Below the pieces are notes generated by a model. It was not told the DNA's origin, ran no database searches, and was given only the letters and a program-made list of their open reading frames with translations. A stretch of 36,224 nt of DNA from Anaerolinea sp. (GTDB taxonomy: Bacteria; Chloroflexota; Anaerolineae; Aggregatilineales; UBA2796). The position numbers and the translations under genes are program-made. The stretch spans positions 1-36,224 of the forward strand of contig JACSRJ010000222.1 of the NCBI GenBank assembly GCA_014879835.1, in the 5' to 3' direction. Shown in pieces: positions 23,367 to 33,000 of this stretch; position 1 is the first letter of the stretch; every line of letters begins with the position of its first letter.

Positions 23367-24821
23367 CTATGGCAGGGCTTTGATCCACGCGCTTATGTCC
23401 GCAATCACCTCAAGGGGGATATGTCCGGGAATAGCATATTCTTCGGCAGTGCCCGCACCAGTGCCCGTACCCACCATAAATAGGTGATTGAGCTTGGCAT
23501 AACTCTTGAAGGTGACATCGGTGCGATCAGACAGCCCATCCTTCCAGCCCTGAAAGTCTTCCTTGAGGGTCACTTGATAATCACGCTCCCCTTGAAGAAT
23601 GAGCAGGGGTTGAGTCAGCTTTCGGGCTGTCTCCACTGGGTTATGACTGCGAAGGTCAAGCCAATAGGCCGCAGGGGCCCCCAGAATAAAGAGTCCCTTT
23701 TCGCCCCACTGACTGTCCGTCAGGGCTTTGATGTTGCGTACCTGCTTTTTGACGATGTCGATCTGGTTCTTTTCGGCAAGGGATACGGTTCCATCGATCT
23801 CAGCCAGATAGCTGGTCTGGACGACCATCAAGTCCTCCAGCGGGCGGGTGTGGCCAGCCATGATGATCGCCCCTGCGAGTTCCGAATCCTGTGCCGTGAT
23901 GCGTGGGGTAAGCATTCCGCCGAGGCTGTGACCGAGAATGAATACCTTGGTAGGATCAATGCCCGCTGTGGTGCGCAGCAGCGCGACCGCGGCAAGCGCA
24001 TCATCCATACTTTCTTCCTTCACGGTCAAATTTTCAATGGGCACTGCTGATTTTTCCCCATAGATCAGGGTGCGTTTGTCATATCGCAGCACCGCAATCC
24101 CATTGCTGGCAAGCCCCCACGCCAGATCGCGGAAGGGGCGGTTGGGCCCCAGCGACTCGTCCCGATCATTAGGGCCAGAACCATGCACCAACACCACCGC
24201 CGGGAATGGACCCTCGCCTTTGGGCATGGTCAGGGTTCCGGGGAGGCTGAACCCCCCGCCGCTGATCGTGACCTCTTGCTCGGTATACAGGGCGGGATCG
24301 GCATAAGGTGGGGCAGTCTCGTCCTGCAAAAAGCGCAGCTTCAACAAGGACTGGTTCATGACTGGGCTGATTGCGTTCAGTTTATCGACGGTAGCCCGGA
24401 AGATCAGGAAGTAAGCACTTTGCGCTTTGACCACCCCAAGGGTGACCACAATGATCCCATCAGAGCTGGTGTAGACCTGCTGTACCCAAGTGCCCGTCGG
24501 GAGTGGCACTTCTCTGGGCCCTATGGGTTTTACAGTGAGCATCGTGGACAGATCAGCCCCTACCAGTTTGGCCGCAGCCGGGGCTGCCTTGTCCAGATCG
24601 GGCATATTGACGACCACAATCCATAGATGGGCAGACTCATCGCTGCTTACAAAATGCCCAAATTTGTCAGTGCTTTGATCCTCCCAATCTCCGGGCACGG
24701 GCACGGATAGATTGCCCGAAGGATCAACGTAATTCTGATCACCACCTTGTGCTTTCACGGAGACCGTACCCCATACCAAGATCACACTGAGGACAAAAAA
24801 GAGACCGCTTCTGAATGACAC
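23367..24821 (-). CDS. secreted alpha/beta hydrolase
   Basis: The 484-residue protein starts with a signal peptide (hydrophobic core about 6-20, ending near VKAQG), so it is exported. An N-terminal domain (about 30-180) precedes an alpha/beta hydrolase domain (about 185-484). The hydrolase has the oxyanion HGSGPNDRDE, the nucleophile Ser in GHSLGG (about 303-308), and candidate Asp in QGERDYQV and His in LNHLF near the C-terminus, so the triad is complete. The two-domain layout is like secreted dienelactone-hydrolase or acyl-peptidase-type esterases. Start is a GTG with AGGAG about six to seven bases upstream. Hydrolase fold is secure; substrate unknown. Confidence 0.88.
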   Translation of the reverse strand: MSFRSGLFFVLSVILVWGTVSVKAQGGDQNYVDPSGNLSVPVPGDWEDQSTDKFGHFVSSDESAHLWIVVVNMPDLDKAAPAAAKLVGADLSTMLTVKPIGPREVPLPTGTWVQQVYTSSDGIIVVTLGVVKAQSAYFLIFRATVDKLNAISPVMNQSLLKLRFLQDETAPPYADPALYTEQEVTISGGGFSLPGTLTMPKGEGPFPAVVLVHGSGPNDRDESLGPNRPFRDLAWGLASNGIAVLRYDKRTLIYGEKSAVPIENLTVKEESMDDALAAVALLRTTAGIDPTKVFILGHSLGGMLTPRITAQDSELAGAIIMAGHTRPLEDLMVVQTSYLAEIDGTVSLAEKNQIDIVKKQVRNIKALTDSQWGEKGLFILGAPAAYWLDLRSHNPVETARKLTQPLLILQGERDYQVTLKEDFQGWKDGLSDRTDVTFKSYAKLNHLFMVGTGTGAGTAEEYAIPGHIPLEVIADISAWIKALP

Positions 24822-24840
24822 TTTAAGCTCCTTTTGGGGA

Positions 24841-24846
24841 AGTATA
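24841..24846 (-). promoter_or_regulatory. -10 box of the hydrolase gene
   Basis: On the minus strand this reads TATACT, about 20 bases before the GTG start at 24821. The expected leader is short. No good -35 is seen. Confidence 0.4.
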
Positions 24847-24920
24847 GGGCCGCCCCAGAATAGTTCTCAGAGACCGTTTGAAAAGCAAGCCTGCACATTT
24901 TGACCTCATCCTCGACCGCT

Positions 24921-24940
24921 GTGCAGTGGCCGCCCTGCAC
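24921..24940. terminator. hairpin downstream of the M20 peptidase gene
   Basis: GTGCAG (24921-24926) and CTGCAC (24935-24940) form a 6-base inverted repeat with an 8-base loop, 168 bases past the M20 stop codon. No T run follows, so it may be either a weak terminator or another palindromic repeat. Confidence 0.25.
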
Positions 24941-25022
24941 ATGGTCTGAAACGAGGACAAGTTTTCAGGTGGGTACTTGTGGCGGACGAGACGGGCCTCG
25001 TCCCTATGGCAGAATCGTTGCC

Positions 25023-25066
25023 GTAGGGATGCCGTTCACGGCGTCCGGATGCCAGCGCCAAATCTT
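25023..25066 (+). repeat. intergenic repeat, copy matching 569-612
   Basis: This is the partner copy of the repeat at 569-612, with the shared 12-base core CCAGCGCCAAAT at 25052-25063. Just upstream, GACGAG and CTCGTC around 24987-25004 form a further palindrome. The whole 24822-25107 gap holds no credible gene. Confidence 0.5.
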
Positions 25067-25107
25067 CATACCATCGTCCTACTTCTCAAATGGCTTCTCA
25101 GGCAGGA

Positions 25108-26286
25108 CTATTGGACGCCCATACTGGACATGGCGTAATACCCTTGGGCAGCACCCCATAACTGGCTTAACTCCAGATATTCATCGGTGGTGTGGGCTAC
25201 CTCCTCAGTGCCGGGGCCGTACCCCAAGGTGGGGATACCCGCCTGAACGGCCGAATAACTGCCATTGGTGCAGAAACTGTAATGACCAATCCCCGCCGAC
25301 TGCCCCGCTTTTTGCAGCGCCTCCAACATCCGAGCCGCAAACGGCTCCGAAGGGGAAAACTGCCACGCCGACTGAAACTTCAACCCCGTTAGCACTTGCC
25401 CTGTGTAGCAGGTGAATTGATCGGTATCAATGGCCGCATGGGCGTTAAAGGTGCTGTCTTGGGTCTTGAGCCGATCAATCACATCTTGAATAGGGGTCAA
25501 CACATCATTCTGGGTTTCGCCCACCAGCAGGCGGCGGTCATAACGGGCACGGCAGCGCCATGGCAGCACTGAGACCGAGGGAAAGGGGGTCGGTATGACT
25601 TCGGTCGGTTCAAGGATGCCCGCACCCAGCAGCGGATCAAAAGGGGGATCAAGTTTGTCTAGTTCGAGGATTAACCGTGCCATGTGTTTAAGGGCATTCA
25701 CCCCTAGATGGGGGGTGCTGGCATGGGCCGATTTACCGAGGGTGACGAGGGTCACTTCGGCCCGACCACGGCCGGCGATGTTCAACTTCAGGTCTGTTGA
25801 TTCACAAATGATCACCAGATCAGGTCGGTGGGTCTTGATCACCTCACGCAGGGCCAAACCCTCGATCACCTCTTCCCCCACGGAGGCCGAAATGATCACC
25901 CGCCCGCGCAGTTTGCCATCTTGTGCTGCATAGGCCGCACCGGCCAGCGAGGCCGCCAGTGCGCCCTTCATATCGCTGGTGCCGCGCCCCCAGATGCGCC
26001 CCTCCGCGACCTGCCCAGAAAAGGGGGGGAAGCGCCATGCTTCGGACTCCTGCGCTGCGACTGTATCAACGTGGGAATCAAAAAGCAGGGTTCCAGTCCC
26101 CTCCGTCCCCACCAAAGTACCCGTCAAATTGCCGTAAGGATCAACCGCCACATCCCGATAGCCAAGTTCGTGCATCCATCGTTGGGCACGCGCAATCACC
26201 GCGCCCTCTTGACCCGCCAAACTCTGAATCTGCACCAGTGACTGGCACATTTCGATGATCTGAGCGCGGCGCGCATCGGTGAGCAT
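25108..26286 (-). CDS. M20 family metallopeptidase (YgeY/DapE/ArgE type)
   Basis: The 392-residue protein is an M20 di-zinc amidohydrolase. Metal and catalytic residues are in place: FDSHVDTV (His72, Asp74), Asp105 in GRGTSDMKG as bridging ligand, Glu138/Glu139 in SVGEE as general base and ligand, Glu162 in ICESTDLKL, and a final His (about 365) in EEVAHTTDEYLEL. The lid domain runs about 175-290. The segment RGRAEVTLVTLGKSAHAS and the ending CTNGSYSAVQAGIPTLGYGPG are closest to YgeY-type dipeptidase/deacetylase sequences, but ArgE or DapE activity cannot be excluded. No arginine or lysine pathway gene is adjacent. Confidence 0.88.
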   Translation of the reverse strand: MLTDARRAQIIEMCQSLVQIQSLAGQEGAVIARAQRWMHELGYRDVAVDPYGNLTGTLVGTEGTGTLLFDSHVDTVAAQESEAWRFPPFSGQVAEGRIWGRGTSDMKGALAASLAGAAYAAQDGKLRGRVIISASVGEEVIEGLALREVIKTHRPDLVIICESTDLKLNIAGRGRAEVTLVTLGKSAHASTPHLGVNALKHMARLILELDKLDPPFDPLLGAGILEPTEVIPTPFPSVSVLPWRCRARYDRRLLVGETQNDVLTPIQDVIDRLKTQDSTFNAHAAIDTDQFTCYTGQVLTGLKFQSAWQFSPSEPFAARMLEALQKAGQSAGIGHYSFCTNGSYSAVQAGIPTLGYGPGTEEVAHTTDEYLELSQLWGAAQGYYAMSSMGVQ

Positions 26287-26430
26287 AGTCCATCCTCTTT
26301 TTGCTGTTTCTGATCTGAGCAGATTGTTTCTATTCAGATCATCTCGACCAGAAGCGAGATCGTATCACTTTTTAGGCCAAATGGGGCCAAAGAGTTTGGT
26401 GAATTTTGGGGCGTCTCAGGGCGACGTGAT

Positions 26431-27615
26431 TCAGTTGGCTTTGAGGGGGAGGGTAAAGAGGATATTGGCTCCCGATGGGATGCCACTTTCAGCCGTGATT
26501 CTGCCTCCATGTGCTTCGATGATATGTTTGGCAATGGCCAACCCCAGACCCGTACCCCGTCCTTTAGAATCAGCGCCACCGGTGCGGGTGGAATCCACTT
26601 GATAAAAGCGCTCAAAAACGCGGGCACGTTCATGCGGCGGGATGCCCGGCCCGGTATCTTTGATGCTCACTTTGAGGAACATACCATCAGAGGCGGTGGT
26701 GATCCGTATCTCGCCCTTTTTAGGGGTAAACTTCACCGCATTGTGCAGGATATTGTTGATCACCCGCCGGGTCTGATCGGGGTCAGCAATCACCACTGCG
26801 GCGGTGTCGGCCTCGTTCACCACCGTGATCGCTTTTTCCTCCAACTGCGCCTCCATCAGTTCTAATGCGCTGCGCAAGATGCCCCCAAAGGGCACTTCCA
26901 CCATCCGCATGATCGCCTTGCCCGATTCAATCGTGGAGAGATCAATTAACTCTTGAGTCATGTGCTGAAGGCTGTCCGCGGCGCTGGCAATCTTGTTTAG
27001 GTTTTTGCGATCTCGCTCCGGGTTTTTGCCCAGACTCTGGATCATCGTATCCACCAACAGCCGTACACTGCTAATTGGGGTGCGAAGGTCATGGGAGAAG
27101 TTAGCGACCATATCGCGCCGAGCACGGGTGAGCCGCAGCAGCTCCGTCACATCCTGAAGGGTGACCACCGCCTGCGCCTGTTGATCGTTTCCATCGCGCA
27201 CCACCCGCACCCGATAAACACTCTCGTTTAAGTGAAGCTGGCTCTCAAGGTGATCTTCAGCGCCTTCTAAAACGGTGTTCACAAGGCTTTCGAGTTCGTG
27301 GTTGCGGGTGAAGGCGATCAGGCTTTGTCCCACCCCATTGGTCTTGATCTCAAAAAGTTCGCAGGCCCGCTGGTTACACAGCTTGATCGTCCGAGAGGCA
27401 TTCACGATCAGGAGGGGATCAAAACAGGCTTCGATCAAGGCTTGGAGATCACGGGAGGCAGCAGATCCCTGTGCTTGCGCACGGTCACGTTCACGGGTGG
27501 CGACCAGCAGTTGCGCTTCTTTCAGGTCTAAGGCTCTGGCGCGCTGGATCACCAGAAGGTACAAGCCGATCACTGCGCCCACAAGGATCAGCATCAACAC
27601 AGGAGAAACTGACAT
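26431..27615 (-). CDS. PhoR-like sensor histidine kinase
   Basis: The 394-residue protein has one N-terminal membrane helix (about 5-23) and no extracellular domain, then a short coiled coil (about 28-58), a PAS domain (about 55-160), HisKA with His175 in NFSHDLRTP, and HATPase with N box HNAVKFTP (Asn292), G1 DTGPGIP and G2 GRGTGLGLAIAK. The architecture is that of a reduced PhoR/WalK kinase; the signal is probably cytoplasmic or at the membrane. It follows the response regulator gene by 26 bases and is surely its partner. Confidence 0.93.
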   Translation of the reverse strand: MSVSPVLMLILVGAVIGLYLLVIQRARALDLKEAQLLVATRERDRAQAQGSAASRDLQALIEACFDPLLIVNASRTIKLCNQRACELFEIKTNGVGQSLIAFTRNHELESLVNTVLEGAEDHLESQLHLNESVYRVRVVRDGNDQQAQAVVTLQDVTELLRLTRARRDMVANFSHDLRTPISSVRLLVDTMIQSLGKNPERDRKNLNKIASAADSLQHMTQELIDLSTIESGKAIMRMVEVPFGGILRSALELMEAQLEEKAITVVNEADTAAVVIADPDQTRRVINNILHNAVKFTPKKGEIRITTASDGMFLKVSIKDTGPGIPPHERARVFERFYQVDSTRTGGADSKGRGTGLGLAIAKHIIEAHGGRITAESGIPSGANILFTLPLKAN

Positions 27616-27641
27616 CAGGCAAACCGCCGTTTGGAATTCAC

Positions 27642-28328
27642 TCAGGACTCAAAGCGATAACCTACTCCACGCACAGTCACAATTCGCTGAGGAGAGGAGG
27701 GATCATCCTCGATCTTTTCACGCAGCCAGCGTACATGAACGTCAACGGTGCGTTTATCCCCGAAGAATTCATAGCCCCACACCTTGGTGAGGATCAGATC
27801 GCGGGAGAGTACGGCCCCCTGATTGCGCATCAGTTCGGAGAGCAGATCAAACTCTTTGTGGCTCAGTTGAAGTTCCTGAGCACCCCGAAAGACACGACGG
27901 CCTGCTAGATCAACCCGCAAATCTTGTGAGATCAGTTCGTTGGGGGTAGCCGTCCGGCCGGGCATACGGCGGAGCATGGCCCGCACCCGTGCTAAAAACT
28001 CGCCCAAGCCAAAAGGTTTCACCATATAATCGTCCGCGCCGCTTTCCAACCCTACGATCTTATCCACCTCCGCGCCTCGCGCCGTGAGCATGATGATCGG
28101 GATGTGGGAGATGGTGGGGTCTTTGCGCACGATGCGGCACACACTCAGCCCATCAAGGATGGGCAGCATCACATCAAGCACCACCAGATCAGGCATTTTG
28201 GCGCGGATCATACTGAGGGCATTTTCACCGTCAACCGCACTGAAGACCTCATAACCTTCATCGGTAAGGTTATCGGTCAAGGTTTCGGCAAGGGTCGTCT
28301 CATCTTCAACGACCAGAATCTTGGTCAT
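27642..28328 (-). CDS. OmpR/PhoB-type response regulator
   Basis: The protein has 228 residues from the ATG at 28328; a longer frame from 28373 would add 15 and cross the -10, so I reject it. The receiver domain has Asp9, the phosphoacceptor Asp52 ([12 protein letters not shown]), Thr82 (MLTARG) and Lys104 (VKPF). The C-terminal winged-helix domain (about 130-228) ends with [22 protein letters not shown], the OmpR recognition-helix region. It is the first gene of the two-component operon. A tandem repeat upstream (28474-28500) may be its own operator, which is inference. Confidence 0.95.
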   Translation of the reverse strand: MTKILVVEDETTLAETLTDNLTDEGYEVFSAVDGENALSMIRAKMPDLVVLDVMLPILDGLSVCRIVRKDPTISHIPIIMLTARGAEVDKIVGLESGADDYMVKPFGLGEFLARVRAMLRRMPGRTATPNELISQDLRVDLAGRRVFRGAQELQLSHKEFDLLSELMRNQGAVLSRDLILTKVWGYEFFGDKRTVDVHVRWLREKIEDDPSSPQRIVTVRGVGYRFES

Positions 28329-28360
28329 AAAACAACCTCGATCAATGGGTAACTGCCCCA

Positions 28361-28366
28361 AGTATA
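28361..28366 (-). promoter_or_regulatory. -10 box of the two-component operon
   Basis: On the minus strand this reads TATACT, 33-38 bases before the regulator ATG at 28328. No clear -35 is seen. Confidence 0.35.
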
Positions 28367-28473
28367 CCGTCATTGGGGACGGGAAGGTAATACTCCATGG
28401 GCATTCCTCGCATCCTTTTTTGGGGGAACGCCATCAATGATCGCCCCACTTCCCTTCGACCTACTGACCCTCA

Positions 28474-28500
28474 GTGAACAATTCATATGTGAACTATTCA
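28474..28500. promoter_or_regulatory. tandem, partly palindromic 12-base repeat
   Basis: GTGAACAATTCA (28474-28485) and GTGAACTATTCA (28489-28500) differ at one base and are separated by TAT. The pair is also close to an overall palindrome ending in CAC at 28501. It overlaps the stop codon of the FHIPEP-like gene and lies about 110 bases upstream of the -10 of the two-component operon. It may be a regulator site or a small double hairpin ending the preceding operon. Confidence 0.35.
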
Positions 28501-30072
28501 CAGGGTATGCGGGTTGAGCCGCAGATAAGGTGAGAGTTCCTCGCTGGTGACCACCATCAACCGAGGGAACGCCCCACGCAGCAGTGCCGCAAGGCCCCGT
28601 CGATGTTGTTCAGGGATGATGACCGCCGGATATAAAAATGCCCCCGAATAGGATTCAAGGAAATCGTCGAAGGTTTCTAGGATGGTCTCCGCCGCTGTTT
28701 GGGTAATCTCTCCCTCTAATAGGGGCAGAAGATCAGGCCCAACTTCAACCACATTGAGGTTCATGTGCCCTGCGGTGAGATCGGTGGCTAGAGCATCGCG
28801 CAATCCGCGCCGCAGATGGGTGATCAGATCAGCGCCGGGGGGCGCAGCCAGCATCAGATCAAGCAGCAAACGCAGATCGCGGATCGGAAAGCCTTCGTGG
28901 GCCAAAGTCCGGGCCGCAGCGCTGATCTGATCCAGTTTAAGACGTGCCCGACTGAGTGCGATCAGCGCCGGGTAGGTAGGCTGCCACGCGGACAGAATCG
29001 CCTCCAACCGCTCCGTGGTCACAAAACAGGGGGCATAATCCCGAACGGTGCCCGCAGCCGCCAGAAACACATAAGCGTTGCTGTTCCACACGTAGACCCC
29101 ATACTGCCTCCACTGCTCCTGATCGGCCCATGCCACCACAGCGTTGCGGGTGAAGATCTGAGGGTTGGCCGCCGGACGCGCCACAATGCCGAGGTCAATC
29201 AGGTTTTGAGGTTCTTCATTGGCCAGTCCTTCCGTCGGCAAAAGCCCGATCAGAGGCAGGGTCAGCAGGTTATTAATTTTGAAGGCCAGCGCCTGCGGTT
29301 TGAGATCGGGGTCAGCGCAAAACGCAAATGGCGGCAGGATCGCGCCCCCAAAGGTCTCAAAATTGGTGCGGGCGTCAAAGAAGTAGGTGGTGATGGCCTC
29401 ATCTGGGGAGAGGGTGAAGCGGCGCAGATAGTCAGGGTGAAAATGCACCTCTACGGTGGGCGCGGCCAAAAGCGCGATGAGGGACTCCCGCAGACGAAGG
29501 GGCTGCTGGTGACTCTCTGGGTCTTCTACGGCAATTCGCTTGAGGCTGGACAGTGCCTCCTCCAACCCGATCCGCAGATCAAGTGCGCCTTCGAGCGCCT
29601 CCCGAATATGCGCTGAGGCAAAGGGCAGATCATGTCCGGCCACCAGCCGATCCAATGCTGGATCGGTAAGCAGCAGTCGGGCCTTACCTTTGAGTATTTC
29701 TTCAAGAATCAGGCCCAAAGCCTCCTCAAAGGCGGGGTGATCATCTTCCCGCAGGCGTTCTAGTTGGTATAGGGCCGCAGCGCGGGAGAGGAACCCTCGC
29801 GGTGGGACGCCCTCTGCATAACCGATGGCTCGAGCGATGATCTCCCCATTACAGGGGAGGTGCTTTCCTTCAAGACTCAGATGTAGGGGGGACTTTTCAG
29901 TCTCATCCGCGATCTGAAGGCTCACCTCTGCCCGTGCGGGAATACTCAGTGCTGTGATCACCGCCTGAGCGCAGTCCCGAAGGTGATCAAGCGACACGGT
30001 CTCCTGTGCCCCACTGAGGGACTGATGCAGGGTGAGGGTTACCGAGATCAAGGGCAGATCAGGCGTGGACAT
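28498..30072 (-). CDS. soluble FlhA/SctV cytosolic-domain-like (FHIPEP-like) protein
   Basis: The 524-residue protein has no signal peptide and no membrane helix. Residues about 230-524 align by eye along the whole cytosolic domain of FlhA. Landmarks: LPPFAFC...DLKPQ near 246-260, NAVVAWADQEQWRQYGVYV (310-328) at the place of the 'W...A...G' segment, then LARTLAHEGFPIRDLRLLLDLM (about 387-407) matching the FlhA LLxExVPIRDxRTILE helix region, and GAFLYPAVIIPEQHRRGLAALLRGAFPRLMVVT (478-509) matching the last subdomain. The N-terminal 220 residues may be a second, more diverged copy of the first subdomain. It is the last of three coupled genes, its start overlapping the previous one by 14 bases. 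No other secretion gene is nearby. Function unknown. Confidence 0.85.
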   Translation of the reverse strand: MSTPDLPLISVTLTLHQSLSGAQETVSLDHLRDCAQAVITALSIPARAEVSLQIADETEKSPLHLSLEGKHLPCNGEIIARAIGYAEGVPPRGFLSRAAALYQLERLREDDHPAFEEALGLILEEILKGKARLLLTDPALDRLVAGHDLPFASAHIREALEGALDLRIGLEEALSSLKRIAVEDPESHQQPLRLRESLIALLAAPTVEVHFHPDYLRRFTLSPDEAITTYFFDARTNFETFGGAILPPFAFCADPDLKPQALAFKINNLLTLPLIGLLPTEGLANEEPQNLIDLGIVARPAANPQIFTRNAVVAWADQEQWRQYGVYVWNSNAYVFLAAAGTVRDYAPCFVTTERLEAILSAWQPTYPALIALSRARLKLDQISAAARTLAHEGFPIRDLRLLLDLMLAAPPGADLITHLRRGLRDALATDLTAGHMNLNVVEVGPDLLPLLEGEITQTAAETILETFDDFLESYSGAFLYPAVIIPEQHRRGLAALLRGAFPRLMVVTSEELSPYLRLNPHTL

Positions 30073-33000
30073 CGGGCATCCCTCCCACTTTGCTTAAACG
30101 TTTCTGACACAGGCTGAAGACACGGGGCAGATCCTCCAAACCCACCTCAATCACCACCTTTAAGATCGTTTCGCCATCGCGGATGGAATAACCCGCTGCC
30201 AGAAGTTGACGCAGCAGCAGACATAACTCGTAGTGCAGTTCGGGTCGGGGTAAAGCGCGGCTGATCAAGGTGGAATCGGAGAGCCGCCCTTCCCACTGAT
30301 TCAGGATGTAATGGGGGATTTCATCTGGGGTCACAAAACGAGGCAAAAAGCGTTCTATCACCGTTTGCAGATGATAGATCAGGTAAGCGTTGGCATCCTC
30401 CCAAAGGGTGAAGCCCGCGCTTAGAGCCTGCTCCCAGTGTGCCTCACTAAGCCAACACCCCGAAGCGCCCGTCAGGGGATTCACCTGCTCATCAGCGGCA
30501 GAGACTGCGATCCCTTTGTCCGCCAATGCTGAGGGAGAGGCTGTGCAAAAGCGTTTGTTTGCGGGCGCATGGCCCACCGCGATGGGGTTTTCGTCAATGC
30601 GGATCAAATACCCATCAGGATCGGAGGTGGTATATTCCCGCAGGGTGATCCCGTGAAAGAGCATTCCAAAGCGCTCCTGAATCTCCTGTCGAAGCCGGGG
30701 TAGATAGGTGGTAAAGACCGGGCCAGTGCTGCGGGCCAGTTCCTCCGTGATCAGATTCTGCCCTAACTCAACGGCGATGGGTTTGAGGCTGGGCGGGGGT
30801 GGGGTCGGTGCGGGCGACAGTTGAAAGACCCGATCCAAATACCCTTTTAAGCCCGTTTGGGCTGCTTTCCACACCAGCGGGCGGGATTCCTCACCCCATG
30901 CCGCAAAGTGATCTTGGAAGCGCCAGTAGGACTCCACATCAGGTAAAATGAGGGCGCTGACGGTCCCAACGGCTGCACCTCGGTGCAGTTCGTCCCAACC
31001 TGCCTGCTCAAGCAGTTGGAGCGCAGCTTCAAAGCGGCTTTGGTTGGGTTCGCTGATAAGCATCTGCACACACGCCTGACGAAGCTGGACCGCACTCTTC
31101 CCCAAAGGATCGTCCTCAAGTCTTTCCTGAGCAGCCAGTTCAGCGCGGGCGGGCTCAAAATCCCGTTCCTGAATCAGGCTGTCCGTCTGGGACCGCCAAT
31201 TCTGCATGACCTTTTGATATTGAGGCACGGCTTCGGGCACGCTATTTTCGGCGAAAGGTTTTAAATGGGCATACGCGAGCGCCGCTTCCCGCCACACCCC
31301 AGACTCAGTATAGGTTCGACCTAGGCTGCACCACAGGGCGATCCGCCGCCATCCCTGATCGTTGGCGTCCGCGAGGGCTTCCTGAAGTTCGTCTAGGGCA
31401 CTCAGCGGGTTAGCCCGCACTTCCACAAGGCGTCTTTGGCCCGCCTCACGCCAGTTCTGGATGGTTTGCGCTGCACTTTCCCCATGAGGCATATCCTTCA
31501 CAAAGCGCGCAGTGGTAGGCAGATCAAAATTGAGGAAGTCGATCAGATGGCGGGCACCCCGGACTTTTTGCAGGTATTTTTCAAACAGTCCGTTGGCCCG
31601 CGCCAAATCACCCCGGATCAGGGCAATCTGAGCCAGATTGAGGTTGATATTGAGATACTCCGAGTCGGCGTTTTCAAGGGCCAGCAGAAGGTAACGCTCC
31701 GCCTTATCAAACTTGCGTGCGATCAGATAGAGGTAGCCCAAACGGCGCTCATCAACGCTTGTGCCGGGTTTGTCCTCCTCCGCTTCCGCAAGGCGCGCCT
31801 GTTCGGTCACAAAGGCGTCGAACTGTTCCCACTGACCGAGGGCCGCCAGACAGCCCGCTTTAATGTCGACCACAAAACTCTGACCAGCCTTGAGCCAAGG
31901 ATAATCCTTGCCAGAGGTGATGAGGGCATCAGCCAAATCTAGGGCCTGCTGATAAGCCCCTTCATGGGCCAGCAAAAAGGCATTCACCGCGTCGCACCAG
32001 TCCTCAGTTTCGGGTTTGGTGTCCACTTCGAGCAGTTCCCCAATGGTTTTCCGGGCCCGCTCAAAATCGCCCGTGTTGGCCGCAGCGATGGTTAACTCAC
32101 CCAAAATCCATGTATCCTGAGGCGAAAGATCATAAGCGCGGCGCACGGCGGCATAACCGTTCACATCCATGGCCAACTGAAGGAAACTTTGCCCAATGCC
32201 CATCCACGCATAGGCATCCTGATCGCGGAGCATGACCCCGCGCTCCATCACGGCCAAACCCTCCCAAAGCAGATCAAGGCGGGGGCGGGGCGGCGGTTTG
32301 AGCTGGGCCATCTGCATCAACTGGCGGGTTCGCAGGGTATAGACCCATGTGTAATGCTCACCGGGCTGGCCAATATTCATGCCCCGCTGATACAGCTCCA
32401 CACTTTTATCAAGCATCGCCCGATCCACATAAGGTGGGTTGGGCGCATAGCTGGCCACCAAAAAGGCGTCCGCGCCGTTCCAAAAAGCGTATTCCCACTG
32501 GCTCCAGAACGCAGTCCGTTCGGTTTGATCTTCAGGGATGGGCAAGACATTCAGGGCCGCCTCATAAAGCGCCCCGGCCTCGCGCCACTCGTTGGTTTCG
32601 GCGTAACCTCTGGCCGCTTCAATGTAGGCGAGGGCTGAATCAGCAGGCGCGGAATCGCGCAGGATGTCACCCTTAAGCCGGTAAGCGGCCCGATCCGGGC
32701 GCTGTACCGCCCCCCGAACCCCCAAGCGGATCGCCTCATTCACCGCTCGAAGGGACTCCTCATCATTGATCTTCTCCAGCGCATAAGCAGCGCTCAGGTA
32801 GAGGCTGCCGCTCTCGTCGGGGGCGAGGGACTCAAGGCGCATGACCAGACGCTCACCTGCCCCCAGAAGCTTGATCGCCTCTTCAAAGTGGGTGGTGGCT
32901 TCACCCCAATCCCCGCGATCTTCGGCCAGCAGGGCCAAGCCAATATGGGCCCCCGCAGCCGCTTCGAGGTGGCGCATTTCCAGCGGGCGCTTGAGGATCG

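Noticed and set aside
28816-29616. 266-codon plus-strand frame inside the FHIPEP-like gene
   Set aside because: Gln/Arg/Gly-rich shadow; the minus-strand frame has FlhA-like motifs in order.
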